DNA from: Ceratopteris richardii | Lineage: Eukaryota; Streptophyta; Polypodiopsida; Polypodiales; Pteridaceae | Direction: 5' to 3' | Assembly (NCBI GenBank): GCA_020310875.1 | Contig: CM035416.1 | Location: 76,681,080 to 76,745,079 of the forward strand | Length of the DNA stretch: 64,000 bases | Shown here: piece by piece, positions 1 through 11,699 of the stretch | Layout of the letters: every line of letters begins with the position of its first letter | How positions within the stretch are numbered: the stretch's first letter is position 1 | Position numbers and translations under genes: made by a program | Notes under the pieces: generated by a model | The model's input: the letters and a program-made list of their open reading frames with translations, nothing else | Told to the model about the DNA's origin: nothing | Databases searched by the model: none

Positions 1-2985
1 TTTCGACATATCGCAAGCCTCTCTTTTTCTAATTCTCCTTGTGGGTAAAGCTTTTCATGTTGTTCTACATTTGGTCCAGTCTTAATTCTAGCTTGGTAAG
101 CTTTCAACCACATGTCTAAGTTGTCCTGTTTCGGGTTAGCTAGAATCGATCCTGGTCTCTATGTTTCTTGAATGGTGGAATAGGAACCTCTTCCCAAATC
201 CCTTGTTCTTTATGCTCTCTCTTGTTTTTGGTTTGTTTCCTATTTTCTTGACTTTTGTTTTTCATCCATTTATCTTTGAGCTTTTCTCTTCTTTCCTTCC
301 ATTTTTGAGCTTTTACGTTCTGGTTACTCTCACGTGGGTCCTCAGAATCTTCAACTATTTGAATTTTGGTACTTGTTCTTCCATTGTTTTCTTGTTCCCG
401 TTCCGGTTGTTTTCCTTTCTACTCTTTTGTTTGAGCTCTTGTAATGGCCTTTAAAGGCACAGTGTATTCCTTATCACCTCCCGGTGCTTCTATCACTTCA
501 ATTACATTAATGGGTGCAGTCTCTTGGACTTTGGTTGGATTTTTAGGGCAATCTCTGAAAAGATGTTCCTTTCCACAATCATTGCAATATCCTTCCCAAG
601 TCCTAGGTGGTGGTGGACGCATCTATAACATGGTCCTCTCGGCACAGGCGGTCTAACATGTGGTCTTCTTGGTTGTTATGCTTTAGGTGCAGTATACATT
701 AAAGTTGCTACCTCCGTTCCATAAGCCTGATCATAACCTTCATATCCATAATAAGCCGAATCATATGCTGGTTCGTATTCTAACATGTTGGCTTCATGGG
801 GATAGTAATCTACTAGGGGCAGCTCATATCCAGGACTTGCCGATTCTATATTGGTCATCATTGAGGCTGGCACTATGGCTCTTTCCAAATTTTTTGCTGG
901 CTGGGCATACTTTAACAGTACCACTTGTTGTGGTTGTGAGAGTTGTGGTCCTAACACTGGTTGGAGTGGTGGATATGGTACTTCCTCATATGGCCTCGAT
1001 GCTCCTGTTGGTGTTGAATAGGGATTGTACCTAGGCATCTCTCTGCCTGGCTCTCTAGGTGGATATCCGTATGGTCGATACTGATGCGGTTGCAAAGGTC
1101 GTGCCTGCCTGTTGAATGGGCAGTTCTCCGTGGTGTGGTTGGTGTATTTTTGTTCTATGTGGCAGTACAAGGCAGTTCCTTGTTGGGGCTGTTGGTTGTA
1201 AGGATATGTCTGAGGTATACCAGTTCCTCCTTGCACACACATGTGTGTGGGGTGATCTCCTCCTCATAGGCTACATCTCCGTAACATGGGCACTCTTAAG
1301 GCTGGGTGTTGGTAATTTCTCTGTCCTTGGGCTCCCAATTTCTTTGCTACCAGCTCCGCTAATTCCTCCACATTACTGGAGTTGGAAGTAATAGTACTTC
1401 GAGAGTCTTCTGATTTAGTGGGGTTGGGTGTGCTCTTAAGATCCTCAGCTAGATTTTCTTCTAGGTCAATGCACTCTTGAAGAAACTCACTTAGGGTTTG
1501 TAACCTCTTCACGTAAACTAACGTTCTTAGGGTTCCATTCGTGAGTCCATCCAAAGATAATGAAATCATTTTTTGTTGAGTGGGCCTCTCTGCAGCTAGG
1601 CATCTATCAACATACTGATTGAATCTTCGGGTGGCTGTTTTCACTGTTTCATTAGGGTTCTGTTTAAAGCTATGGATTAAAGATGTAGAATTGTGTTTAA
1701 TCCCTCTCTTAGTAAATTCCCCAAGAAATTCTTGAAAAAATTACTCCATCTTTCCAAATTGGGTGGGGTCTAATGGCTGGAACCAAGTCAGAGCCGTTCC
1801 TGTGAGGGTGAGTCCGAAAGACTCATATTGCATAAAGAAGTCGTCTACTTGTTCTGCCCTTAGAACTTGTTTAAATTCAGCAATGTGATAGTAGGGTTCT
1901 CCCAATCCGTCATAATGATTTCTTACAGATTTGGCTACTTGGATAGGTCTCAATCTCCTCATTGGTTCTGGCGGTCTAGGCATTACAGGGAAGGCAGGAA
2001 CTGCCGGTCTAACTAGGGGTATTCCTGGCTGTACTCCTATTGGTGGTCGTGGTCTTACCGATGGTCGGTATTGATTACCTACTCCAGTGTGAGTTTGACT
2101 ATGAGCTTGCACTCCTGGAGTTGCAAATTGCACATGAGTACGGTTGGGAACACTCCGTTGGCTAGTTTGTCCTGACATGGTGTGCTCTGCCTCTTGTTGG
2201 GTTCCAAAGGGGTTCTGAGAGGTGGTTGCCTGCTCTCTGTGAGGGAATACAGGCAAACCCATGTATTTTAGTTGAGCCCTGTCTATGGCATCAACCAACC
2301 AATATCTTCTCCGATTTTTATCCAGGTATGTTATTCTAGTCTCGTCTTCTAGATCCTTTAGTTTATAAAATGTCATTGGGCTTTCTTCTCTTCCTTGGTT
2401 TGGTGAATCTGTTTGAAGCAATAAGTCCATTCCATGGATCAGATAGACTTCCAATAGGTAGTCGTCTTGAGGTACCAAGTCTCCTCTCAACACTCGTGTC
2501 ACTTGGGACGTACCTCTAGGGGTTGTCACTAATTCCTCAGGGTTTGGTCTCCGTGAGTTTTCTTGTCTCACTAACTCTCCCCTTTCATTGATCAAATCGG
2601 GAAATTCGGTTACTATGTATATGTGACCTATCTTGTCCATGTATGCTCCTCCTTCATACTTAACACCTGGTCTAAGCACAATTGTTGCATCTATTGAAGT
2701 CACCATCCTAGCCACAGATCTGTTTAAGCCATCCAGGTAGATGGGGATCTCCTGGGCATTAGTAGAAACATACTGCAAGGAAGTGCGGTACTTTCCCTCC
2801 ACAGTGGTCATGAAGTTTCTACTTGGAGCGGGACCTTGCATGTCTTCTGAAGCCATGGGTATCTCCTCCTCGGAGTCACTAGAGGTGTCTGAGTAGACAG
2901 AGTGGTGGCTGACCTGAGCGACACTTCCAACAGAAGATATGACACTTCTACGGCTACTTAGCACTCTCTCTGACCTCAAGTTCAT
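1..2985 (-). pseudogene. Ty3/gypsy gag (5' part of gag-pol), decayed, runs off window start
   Basis: Gag nucleocapsid precursor of a minus-strand gypsy element. The ATG at 2985 begins MNLRSERVL, the MNLRSG-type start also seen in Element 1. Reading leftwards, the first frame (2985-1741) holds the retrotransposon gag core (motifs HYDGLGEPYYHIAEFKQVL and ALTWFQPL). The next piece (1644-1264) continues that core after a frame break near 1690-1740. Pieces at 1242-676 and 622-419 carry CCHC-like zinc knuckles, the best being CNDCGKEHLFRDC near 575. Frame breaks at about 1690, 1250 and 650 make it non-functional. Protease and polymerase would lie beyond position 1. Its sequence is clearly diverged from Element 1 gag but close to the fragment at 8496-10545. 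Confidence 0.85.
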
Positions 2986-4612
2986 TCACCCTTCTGAGGC
3001 TCTCTAGGTCTCTGAAACTCTCCCTAAGTGGCTCCTCAAATGTCTCAAGTTTGCCCTTCAGAAAAGCTTCAAAAGCTCCGGATGATACCGCCCTGGACGA
3101 TACTGCTTTAGATGATACTAAAATGTCCACGATACGATACCTGAGAACTAGGCGATATGATACTGAAGCAACAGGCGATACGATACAGCTATTGGGCACG
3201 ATACGATACTTGTTCTCCTGGTGATACGATACCTCTAGATTAGAAGATACGATACCAAGCCTAGTCACGATACGATACCTATGGGTTTCCACGATACGAT
3301 ACTTCTACCCTAGCCGATACGATACCAGATATTCCCGCAATACGATACTAAAAATCCAGACAATACGATACCAAAAAGGGCACGATACGATATTGGAAAA
3401 TGTCCATGATACAATACCTGAGTATCTACACGATACGATATTGTCACTAATCACGATATGATATTGACCTTCTCACACGATACGATACCTCTGATTTGCG
3501 TGATACGATACCAGAATACTCTGGCGATACGATACCTTGGGGGTTGCACGATACGATACTGCTGCAGGTGGCGATACGATATCACCGACCTGAGCGATAC
3601 GATACTGGAGTAGGGGACGATACGATACTAGAAACTACATGATACGATACTGGCGGTTACGCGATACAATACCGCAAAACCGCATGATATGATACCAATG
3701 CAAGTGGCAATACGATACCACCGACTTGCACGATACGATACGAGTATGGTATCGTGATACTAAACTGGACAAGGCACGATACGATATCAAAATGGACCGC
3801 GATACGATACCACTTTGGTAAGGTGAGATCACGATACCAACCCGGCAATACGATACCACAAGTGGTATCACGATACCAAGGCTGGTAACCGACGATACGA
3901 TACTTCGGCGAGTATCGCGATACAAGGGAATTTTTGGTATCGCGATACGAGAAACTCAATCGATTGCGATACTCAAGCCAAAATATATCAAAATTCAAGC
4001 ATTTTTGCTTCCCCCTACTCTTCTCTCACCCCTCTTCACGCCTAGCCTACTGTCTCACTCCAAGAAGCACAAAAGATACTCTGACCCCCCTCACGATACT
4101 AGTTGTGCAAATGATCACATGTAAATGGAGATTTTCACCACTTTTGAGGTTAAAGTTTGCAGGTCACTTACCCTTAGGTTGCACTAATCAAGCCTTGAGG
4201 TCACAAGGTGAGTGTGAGGGCTCAGCTTACGCGATAGAGCTTCGACGATACCGGTCGTTGGTTCTCACACGATACTGCTCTCTGACAAGTGAGAAATGAA
4301 CTGAAATTTTTTGGTTTTTATACTTTTTGATGACTAAAACTGAACTACACTAATTTGGAAAAAATTTTGGGATTTTTCTTGGTGATCCTGACTTACTCCT
4401 ACTTCACTCCTCTTCTCCTAACCTAATCCTAACTCTTCCTTCTCTCCCTTCCTACTAACCCTAAACCTTAAAACTCATTATACACACCTCTCGGATGTGA
4501 AGTAACAAGTGCTGAAGTGGTAGACTACTTGCCACTGAACGAATTCACTTCTACAAGTACGATTTTATCACACTCGAACTATAACCATCACGAAGGCACC
4601 TTGGCTGAGTGT
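2986..4612 (-). repeat. Gypsy leader with dispersed GATACGATAC repeats
   Basis: Untranslated leader between primer site and gag ATG. From about 3060 to 3960 the motif CGATACGATAC (minus strand GTATCGTATCG) recurs several dozen times at roughly 20-30 bp spacing with varying sequence between copies. Translation in any frame gives YRIV or RYDT strings, so the open frames here (for example 3292-2954 and 3998-3635) are repeat artefacts. From 4000 to 4612 the sequence is non-repetitive and pyrimidine-rich on the plus strand; I see no gene in it. Confidence 0.8.
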
Positions 4613-4630
4613 TCCTCGGCAACGGCACCA
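4613..4630 (-). other. Primer binding site, tRNA-Asp type
   Basis: On the minus strand this reads TGGTGCCGTTGCCGAGGA, which differs at two positions from the plant tRNA-Asp 3'-end complement used by many plant gypsy elements (TGGCGCCGTTGCCGGGGA). It lies a few bases inside the LTR boundary and fixes the orientation of the element as minus. Confidence 0.8.
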
Positions 4631-4636
4631 AAAACG

Positions 4637-5440
4637 TGTGTACCTAAGTCAAGAAGACTTAAGGACTTGTGCCAAAGAGACTATACCTCATTTGCCACAC
4701 AAGTACATATAGTGGGAAATCGACACACGCTTACTTGTCAATCCGATCAAACGACCTAACCAAGCGTATGAGGACATGTGCTCACGTGATGGGAAATGAA
4801 GTGGTTCAGCTTATATGCATGAGAAAAGACTAATCCACCTCTCTACTCACTGAAATATTGAAAGTGTCTGTCGTGATACCACTTACAGCAGTTTTCAATA
4901 TATCGAGGATTTCTCCCAGCTCCGAACTCCGAATAAAGTCAATAGCAGACCCGCTTCGAAGCTCTCGACGAGACGCATCTATTGAATGGGGGTCCCACTT
5001 GATTCTGACAACCGTGTTTCAAGTTATGACCAAAATAGTGAATGGTGGAAAACACCCACACTCACTCCACAACTTCTACAAGCTCACACACACACACTAC
5101 AGTAGCTCAAAAACAGTGGGGAGGGATAGACAACAGTCCTACACACACATTCCAAGCATCACACACACATAGAAGATCAAGGAGAAGATGAAAATCTGCA
5201 AGAAAGAAGCAATTTCGAAAATCAGGAGCTCTCCTTCTTCACAATGGCAAAAAGTCTCTACAAAGAGTCACAAAGTGACTTATATACATGTACCCTAAAA
5301 TTGGTCCTTTCACATAAGAGACTGGCACTTTATTACTAAAAAGTGAATTTCCTACTAATTTACAAGGAATATTTTACAACAAGTTGGGATTATGCAACTA
5401 GAGGACTCCTCTAGTGCATTTGCATGGCTTGAGGGAATTT
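4637..5440 (-). mobile_element. 5' LTR of the minus-strand gypsy element (outer end uncertain)
   Basis: The inner end (plus-strand TGTG at 4637) is placed by the adjacent primer site. A TATA box reads TATATAA on the minus strand at 5286-5280, so transcription would run leftward into the primer site and gag. A GAGGACTCCTC-like palindromic block at about 5400-5412 resembles one in the U3 of Element 1 LTRs. No second LTR copy is in the window, so the U3 end is an estimate. Confidence 0.45.
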
Positions 5441-5969
5441 CCTAAGACTTTGAAGAAGAAAAATATGACCATAAATTTGAAAATTTTGGGGCTCTCCTTT
5501 CTCGTGCCACTTTGCTCTGCAACAGGGTTCGAGTCCACCGTGCGTGCCAGTGATAGCCACCGGATTGGATCTACATATATATTCACATGCACCGAAAAGG
5601 CGTGGCAAAAAGATGTTACCTTCTATTGAGTAATGAAAAGGCAAGCACGGCACTCTTCGAGCACGAGGAATCGCCAGACTATCTGTCTGGGCGATAGTGC
5701 TGGAGATGTTATGTTGCAGAGTTTCAAGAATTCTAAGTACTGTGTTTTGTTTATTAAGTTCAGTCATTAATCTTTGATTACCGTAATATTGTGATTAACC
5801 TTAACCATTCTGTGCGAATTTGTCAATGTTCATACGCATAGTAGACGCATTGCACAGTGATAAGTGTTGAATCGGAAGTAATTAGTTGGTAATTGACTGA
5901 TTAAATTGGGAAAATTAAAAAGGGCCTCTGTACTATCAGACCCCTATCCATCCCAAGAACCCAGAAACG
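5441..5969. other. Spacer with a perfect tRNA B-box, possible SINE fragment
   Basis: No coding feature found. At 5526-5536 on the plus strand is GGTTCGAGTCC, an exact match to the pol III B-box consensus, as found in tRNA genes and tRNA-derived SINEs. I could not find a convincing A-box 30-45 bases upstream or a tRNA cloverleaf, so this is at most a decayed SINE head. Confidence 0.3.
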
Positions 5970-7200
5970 AGATTAAAAGGGCTTAATCGAAAGCACTTTT
6001 AACAAAGACCTTACTCAGAAGAGTACTTCCATCCTTGGCCTTCACTGATCCAATTGACTTCACATTGTGCTTTGTATTATCACCTCTTTGAACTACATGA
6101 TTAGTTATCTTATTCTCCAAATCAGTCATCAAGGCTATATTGCCACTCAGGTGATTGCTACATCCTGAGTCAATGTAGAAGACTCTTTGATCTTCACTTT
6201 GTCTTTCACAAGTTGCATTCATGATTAAGGTTGAATCCTCCTTCTGATCTGAAGCATAATTGTAGTAGGTATTGTTGTAGGATTGACTTTGGAATCCTCT
6301 ACTTGCATTTCTTCCAAAGTAACCTCTACCTCTGAAATTACCTCTTTGATTCCTGCCACCTCTTCCTCTTGAATTCAAATTCTGATTATATCCTCCATTA
6401 TTCTGATTATTATGCCAACAATCATGAGCTAAGTGATTTGTCTTACCACAAATCCAGCAAGCTTTGGCTCCATCTTTATTGCTTCTGCCTCTTCCTCTAC
6501 CTTTGTCACCTCCTCTTCCTCTTAGGAAATTGGCTTGGCTAGTTCTACCTTCATCTTCATTTGCTTATTGCTTTCCTTTGCTATTCTTCTTCTTATCCTT
6601 TGAATACATTGCTTGACCTGCACTGTTATCACCATCACCTTTGACATCCTGCTCAAAAGTTAGCATGTTTCCTAGCAACTGATTTAAATCAGGAGTGAAA
6701 TGATCTAGTGACAATTCAGTAGACAAAATGAATGGCTTCCATTTCTCAGCTCCTCTCAAACCTGTGAGGATTTGCCTTACCAATTTATCCTCCTCTATAT
6801 CTTCATCAACTACTCCTAATGCATCTGCAATGTCCTTCATCCTTGTTACATAATCAAAAATGGATTGAGAAGCCTTCTTCTTGAATGTGGTAAACTCTGA
6901 CCACAAAGATGCCTTCCTTGAATTTGTAGTATTTTGGAAATGCTCCTCCAAAGCATTCCATATATCACTTGAACTTTCAAGACCTCTAATATGAGGTAGC
7001 AAGTAGTCATTGACTCCCATGTAGATAATGCTCCTTGCTTGAGCATCTCTCTTCATCCAAGTATTCAAATCTAAAAGTTCATCCCTAGTTGGAACACTAG
7101 GATCTGTGAATTGTGGTTTAACTTCTTCACCTGGAATGTAACCTATCAAATATTTGCTCATGAGATGAGCTTCCATCCTCATTCACCATGCTGGATAGTT
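5970..7200 (-). pseudogene. Ty1/copia gag and protease fragment
   Basis: Minus-strand copia Gag (7182-6565, UBN2-type: DIWNALEEHF, KWKPFILSTELSLDHF) followed by a CCHC knuckle CWICGKTNHLAHDC near 6420-6470, an RG-rich stretch (6378 leftwards) and the start of the aspartic protease with FYIDSGCSNHLSG at about 6180. The frame is interrupted around 6565-6380. The element stops near 5970, before integrase, so only the 5' third survives. It belongs with the primer site at 7449-7460 and the LTR at 7462-8486. Confidence 0.85.
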
Positions 7201-7448
7201 TTCTCTATCCAATTTCTCTATCTGAAGAGAATCTCCCATGCTTACTTCACTTGTGTATTAAATTCTTCAACCTTTATGAGGAATAAGTGTACCTTTACTT
7301 TCAATGAAGTTCCTTTTGATCTTCTTGATAGCTTCAGGCCTCCTTCGCAAGCTTTCACTTCAAACTTTCACCTTTTGAACCTTGAAGTGTTGATTTTTGT
7401 ATGACTGTAGCAGTCGGGGTCCTCCTTTCTTCTATTTTGATGATTCCT
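7201..7448 (-). other. Copia leader
   Basis: Untranslated region between the primer site and gag of the minus-strand copia fragment. No coding signal found. Confidence 0.5.
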
Positions 7449-7460
7449 GCTCTGATACCA
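7449..7460 (-). other. Primer binding site, initiator tRNA-Met type
   Basis: The plus strand reads GCTCTGATACCA, whose complement TGGTATCAGAGC is the classic plant copia primer site. It sits 1 base from the LTR. Confidence 0.9.
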
Positions 7461-7461
7461 C

Positions 7462-8486
7462 TCATGGAGAGTGTTAATCTCCAAAAGAACAAGCTATCCT
7501 TGATGTTAGAGCACCTCTATATCAAGAATAACTCAAAACCTTTACCAATTTGGAGGATCAATACTCAATTATCAAAATCTTGAACTAACTATGAAGAGAG
7601 TTAATACTTAGAAAGCCTGTTGCACATAATTTGCTCATTTACTAATCAAATGTGTAAAGTGTTTGATAAAAATTTGCACAAGGTGTCGCCTATAGATTGT
7701 GCACCTTCTTCAAGTTAAATCATTCCAAAAGACTTAGTAGATCTTGAGAAATGATCCTCACAATTCACCTATGTCTAAAAGTGTACTTTTCTACAGTCGA
7801 CTTTAACACCTATAACTTCTAAAGCATGGTTCTCTCAAACTAAAACCTGTTTATTGAAATGCTTTTAGCCATATGTAGATTACCTTCCAACTTAAAGAAT
7901 GAGTGTTTGCTTGCTCAAAACTTTACACTGTGGAAGGAGAACTAATCAAAACTTTAGCATCGAATTTTGCACTTGTTACAATTTCACTTCTTCACATTTA
8001 CACATGTAAATGTTCCTACTTCTCAATTCTCTCAGTCTTATCACAATTAGGATTTGAAAACTTGTGCAGAGGTCAATCAACTATAGACTTAGACTCGTAC
8101 AAAAGCATTTTGCAAAAGATTAAACACAAAAGGAGTACTCAATAAAATATCGGGTGCAATATTTCTTCTTCTCTGAAAAATTTTACATCTGAATGATAGA
8201 GAGATCTTCCTCACTTCTAAAGTGTCTAATGACTTCTAATTCTTCTAATCTCATGCTCTCTCTACTTTTCCCGACTTTCTACTTGTATATATAGGGCATA
8301 TATGTACAAGCTCATGACCATAACAAAGGTATAAGTGAGCTAACTATAAGTTTAATGTACATATGTATACAAGTCTTTATTTTGTGAATGTGCACTATCT
8401 TCAAGCTTTGTAGACTAATCTTTTCTTCAATCTTTGACTTCAATCCTTCATCCAAAACATTAATTGGTGATTGACTTGCACCAACA
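7462..8486 (-). mobile_element. Copia LTR copy A (about 1.0 kb)
   Basis: 5' LTR of the copia fragment to its left. It shares the blocks TTAATCTCCAAA (inner end) and a terminal CCAACA (outer end) with LTR copies at 46860-47853 and 51362-52348, so all three come from one copia family. The TG start has mutated to TC. The outer end abuts the gypsy gag fragment beginning near 8488. Confidence 0.75.
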
Positions 8487-8487
8487 A

Positions 8488-10545
8488 GAATACAATGTCG
8501 GGATAGACAAGTCAACCTTCCATAATCCCTTTGGGATGCATCAAGAGCCAGAGAATACAATGTCGGGACAGACGAGTCAACGGAGTATTCCTAACCGAAC
8601 CCATGTGCAATTCACAATGCAAGGGCTGCAATCACACAATCAAACCCACCCTGGACTAGGCAACCAACATCGAACACCAGTGAAGCCAAGACCACAACCA
8701 AGAGTACATCATGGGGTACCTCTTATTAGACCAGCAATTCCTATAGTGCCTAGAACACCAGAACCCATAAGAAGACTAAGACCAATGCAATAGGTGTATG
8801 AGAAATCATTATGATGGAATGGGAGAACCTTATGATCACATAGCTGAATTTAAACAAGTTCTACAGGCAGAGCAAGTGGATGATTTCTTTGTGCAGTATG
8901 AGTCCTTCGGACTTACTTTCACAAGGACGGCTTTGACTTTAGTTCCAACCATTGGATCCCAATAAATTTGGAAATATTGAGCAATTTTTTCAGGAATTCA
9001 TTGGAGAATTCACCAAGAGAGGGATTAAACACAACTCTTCATCCTTAATCCATGGCTTCAAACAAAATCCAAATGAAACGATGAAAACAGTTGTCAGAGG
9101 TTCAAGCAATATGTCAGTAGATGTCCAGCAACAAAAAGACCCACTCAGCAAAAAATGATATCACTATTCTTAGATGGACTGACAAACGCGACATTGAGAA
9201 CCCTAGTCTACATGAAATGACTTCAGACGTTGAGTGAGTGTCTTCAAGAGTGTACTGACCTACAGGACAACCTAGCTAACAATCTCAAAAGTACACCAAG
9301 CCCTACGAAATCAGAAGACACTAGAAGTACAGTGACATCTAACTCTTGTAATGTAGAGGAGTTGGCGGAACTACTAGCCAAGAAGTTAGGAGTTCACGGA
9401 CAGTGGAACTACCAACATCCATCAATGAGAATACCCACATTGCGAAGATGCAGTTTATGCAAAGGAGACCATCCAACTCACATGTGTGTAAGAGGAGGAA
9501 CAGGCATGCCTCAAGCTTATCCTTAGAATAGGCAGCCAAATCAAGGAACTGCCCTATATTGCCATATAGAACAAAAATACACTAATCATACCACTGAGAA
9601 TTTCCCATTCAATAGGCAGTCAAGACCTTTAAATCAACCTCAATATAGGCCGTATGGATACCCTCTTAGAGAGCCAGGAAAGGAGGTTCCGAGATACAAT
9701 CCCTATCCAGGACCACAAGAAGCACCTAGGCCATATGAGCAAGGGCAATATGGAAAACCTCAACCAGTATTAGGATAGCAACCACCACTTCCACATAACG
9801 TAGTGCCAATTAAATATGCTCAACTAGAGGAAAACATGGAGAGAGCCATAGTACTAGCATCACCATTAGCTAGTACAAAATCAATGAATCCAGGATATGA
9901 GCGGACCCAAGGAGAATACTATCCCTATGACACCAGTGTGATGGAGTACGACCAAATTTATGATCCGCAATACTATGGTTATGAGGGATATGACAACATC
10001 TATGGATCAGAGTGGGAAACCCTAATGTACACTGCACCCAAAGCACTAGTACCCATGAGGCCACCCATTAGACTGCTTGTGCCAAAGGGACCTTGCTATA
10101 GATGTGGAGGAGACCACTTCATAAGAGACTGCACTCGGCCATACAACCCACCACCCCTAGGACTTGGGAAGGGTATTGCAATGAATGTGGAAAGGAACAC
10201 CTATTTAGAGACTTTCTGAAGAATCCCAATAAGATTCATGACACTGCACCTATTAATGTGATCGAAGTAATCGAATCGTCAGGATGTGATAAAGAGTACA
10301 TGGTACCCTTAAAAGCTATAACACGAGCACGAGCTAAAGGATAAGGGAGAAAACGAGGAGGCTTGGAGCAAGAAAGGGGTAAAAGCCTAGAACCCAGAGT
10401 GCAAATAGCAAAAGATTCTGAAGACCCACATGAGAGTACCCATGCAAAAAAGACCCAAAGCTAGAAGGATAGAAGGGAAAAACTTAAAGACAAATGGATG
10501 AAAAATAAAAGTAAGGAAGACCAGAACAACATGAGAGACAGTAAG
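8488..10545 (+). pseudogene. Ty3/gypsy gag fragment, plus strand
   Basis: Decayed Gag related to the minus-strand gag at 1-2985: it shares MSGQTSQRS, PNRTHVQF, RRLRPMQ and AEFKQVLQAEQVDDFF. Open pieces are at 8464-8793, 8952-9158, 9230-9526, 9803-10219 and 10102-10344. CCHC-like knuckles are at about 9450-9490, 10090-10130 (CYRCGGDHFIRDC) and 10160-10215. Many stops and frameshifts. There is no LTR or pol. Near 8490 and 8555 a roughly 28-bp block (GAATACAATGTCGGGA...) is repeated directly. The right end merges into a copia fragment at about 10550. Confidence 0.8.
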
Positions 10546-10549
10546 AAAA

Positions 10550-11063
10550 GCATGTCTGTGAAGGTTTTACTTTTGGCAAAATGTAGCATTCCTCCTTCCC
10601 AAAGGATGGTTGAGTACAAGCTACTCAGAAATTGCAGCTTGTTCATAATGATGTTTGTGGTCCTATGCAAACATCTTGTTTTGAGGACTACCTTTACTTC
10701 CTGACTTTCATTGATGAATTTTCTAGTCATGCATGGGTATATCCATTGAAAGCAAAGTTCAAAGTGTTTATGTGCTTCAAAAAGTTTTTGGTTTTGGTTG
10801 AAAATATGTCAGCATGTAAAATGGGTACCCTCCATTCTTATCAAGGGGGGAATATATGTCTTTTGATTTTAATGCATTTTTGGTTGAACATGGGATGAAA
10901 CACCAGTGTACAGTGCCATATACACCTCAACAAAATGAATTTGTAGGAAGGAAAAATAGGTCACTCATGGAGATGGCGAGGTGTATGGTCAAGAGCCAAG
11001 CTTTTTCACATAGTTTCTGGCTTGAGGTTGTTATGTGTGCAACATATGTACTTAATAGATGTG
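10550..11063 (+). pseudogene. Copia integrase fragment, left half
   Basis: Decayed gag-pre-integrase end and integrase core of a copia element: LQLVHNDVCGPMQT at about 10640, FIDEFSSHAWVYPLK at 10710 and PYTPQQNEFVGRKNRSLMEM at 10920-10980, with stops between. The coding sense breaks at the codons for LNRC (11063), where Element 1 is inserted, and resumes at 26753. It is truncated on the left, next to the gypsy gag fragment. Confidence 0.85.
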
Positions 11064-11673
11064 TGTTGGAACTCAAGGTCAAGCACAAACATGGAAGCAC
11101 ATCAGAAAGGTGGACACACACAAGAAGAAGGAGCAAGTAGAGAGCTCCAAGAAGTACATGTCAAATTTTTAGAAGAATCCCCTACAAAAATAGTGATTTC
11201 CATCACTAAAAACCATTGTAAATACCATTTTCTATTTTTATAACTCCATTTTGTTCAAGCCGAGGAGTCCTCAAGCTTGAGGAGTATTAGAAGTATCATC
11301 CTACCAATTTTCATAATTTTTAGACTTCGTTTGAGCCCTCAAATAAGCCCTGGAACCTAATTTTTAACTAGGCCGGACACTAGGTCTGGACAGGGCCAAA
11401 ACTAGTCAAAAAACTATAAAAAGAGCTAGAGAGCTCATTTTTGAGGTTAGCTTGTTAGATAATAGAGCTTTTGTAAGAGAACTCTTTTGCAATCGAAGCT
11501 TTCCATTGTTCCTCTCTTTGATCTTACTTTGTGTGCATGTGTGTGTATGTGTGTGCATGTTTGTGTGCTTTCACTCACGCACTTGTGCCTTCACTTGCTT
11601 GTGGTCTTCATACCGGTCCTCACGTCTCCGTGGATTGACAAGTAAAGGAGGTGGTGCTTACGCTTGAGCTACA
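11064..11673 (+). mobile_element. Element 1 5' LTR (610 bp)
   Basis: Starts TGTTGGAACTC and ends GAGCTACA, repeated at 26140-26747 and, in Element 2, at 40492-41097. A TATA box (CTATAAAAAGAGC) lies at about 11411-11423. A perfect 16-bp palindrome TCCTCAAGCTTGAGGA is at 11268-11283, upstream of the TATA box. A TG/CA-rich tract (TGTGTGTATG) is at 11525-11565. Confidence 0.93.
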
Positions 11674-11681
11674 CCAAATTT

Positions 11682-11699
11682 TGGCACCGTTGCTGGGGA
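11682..11699 (+). other. Element 1 primer binding site, tRNA-Asp type
   Basis: TGGCACCGTTGCTGGGGA matches the tRNA-Asp complement TGGCGCCGTTGCCGGGGA at 16 of 18 positions; both differences are of the kind left by cytosine deamination. It starts 8 bases after the 5' LTR. Confidence 0.88.

Noticed and set aside
161-454. Phe-rich 97-residue open frame
   Set aside because: Plus-strand shadow of the region antisense to the minus-strand gypsy gag; hydrophobic only because of T-rich composition.
1055-1267. 70-residue minus-strand frame overlapping gag
   Set aside because: Largely an alternative frame over gag; its knuckle-like start only reflects a gag frameshift.
3635-3998. Open frames rich in YRIV/RYDT on the minus strand
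   Set aside because: They are translations of the GATACGATAC repeat field and have no protein motif.
5526-5536. Complete tRNA gene
   Set aside because: Only a B-box is present; no acceptor stem, A-box or anticodon arm could be assembled around it.
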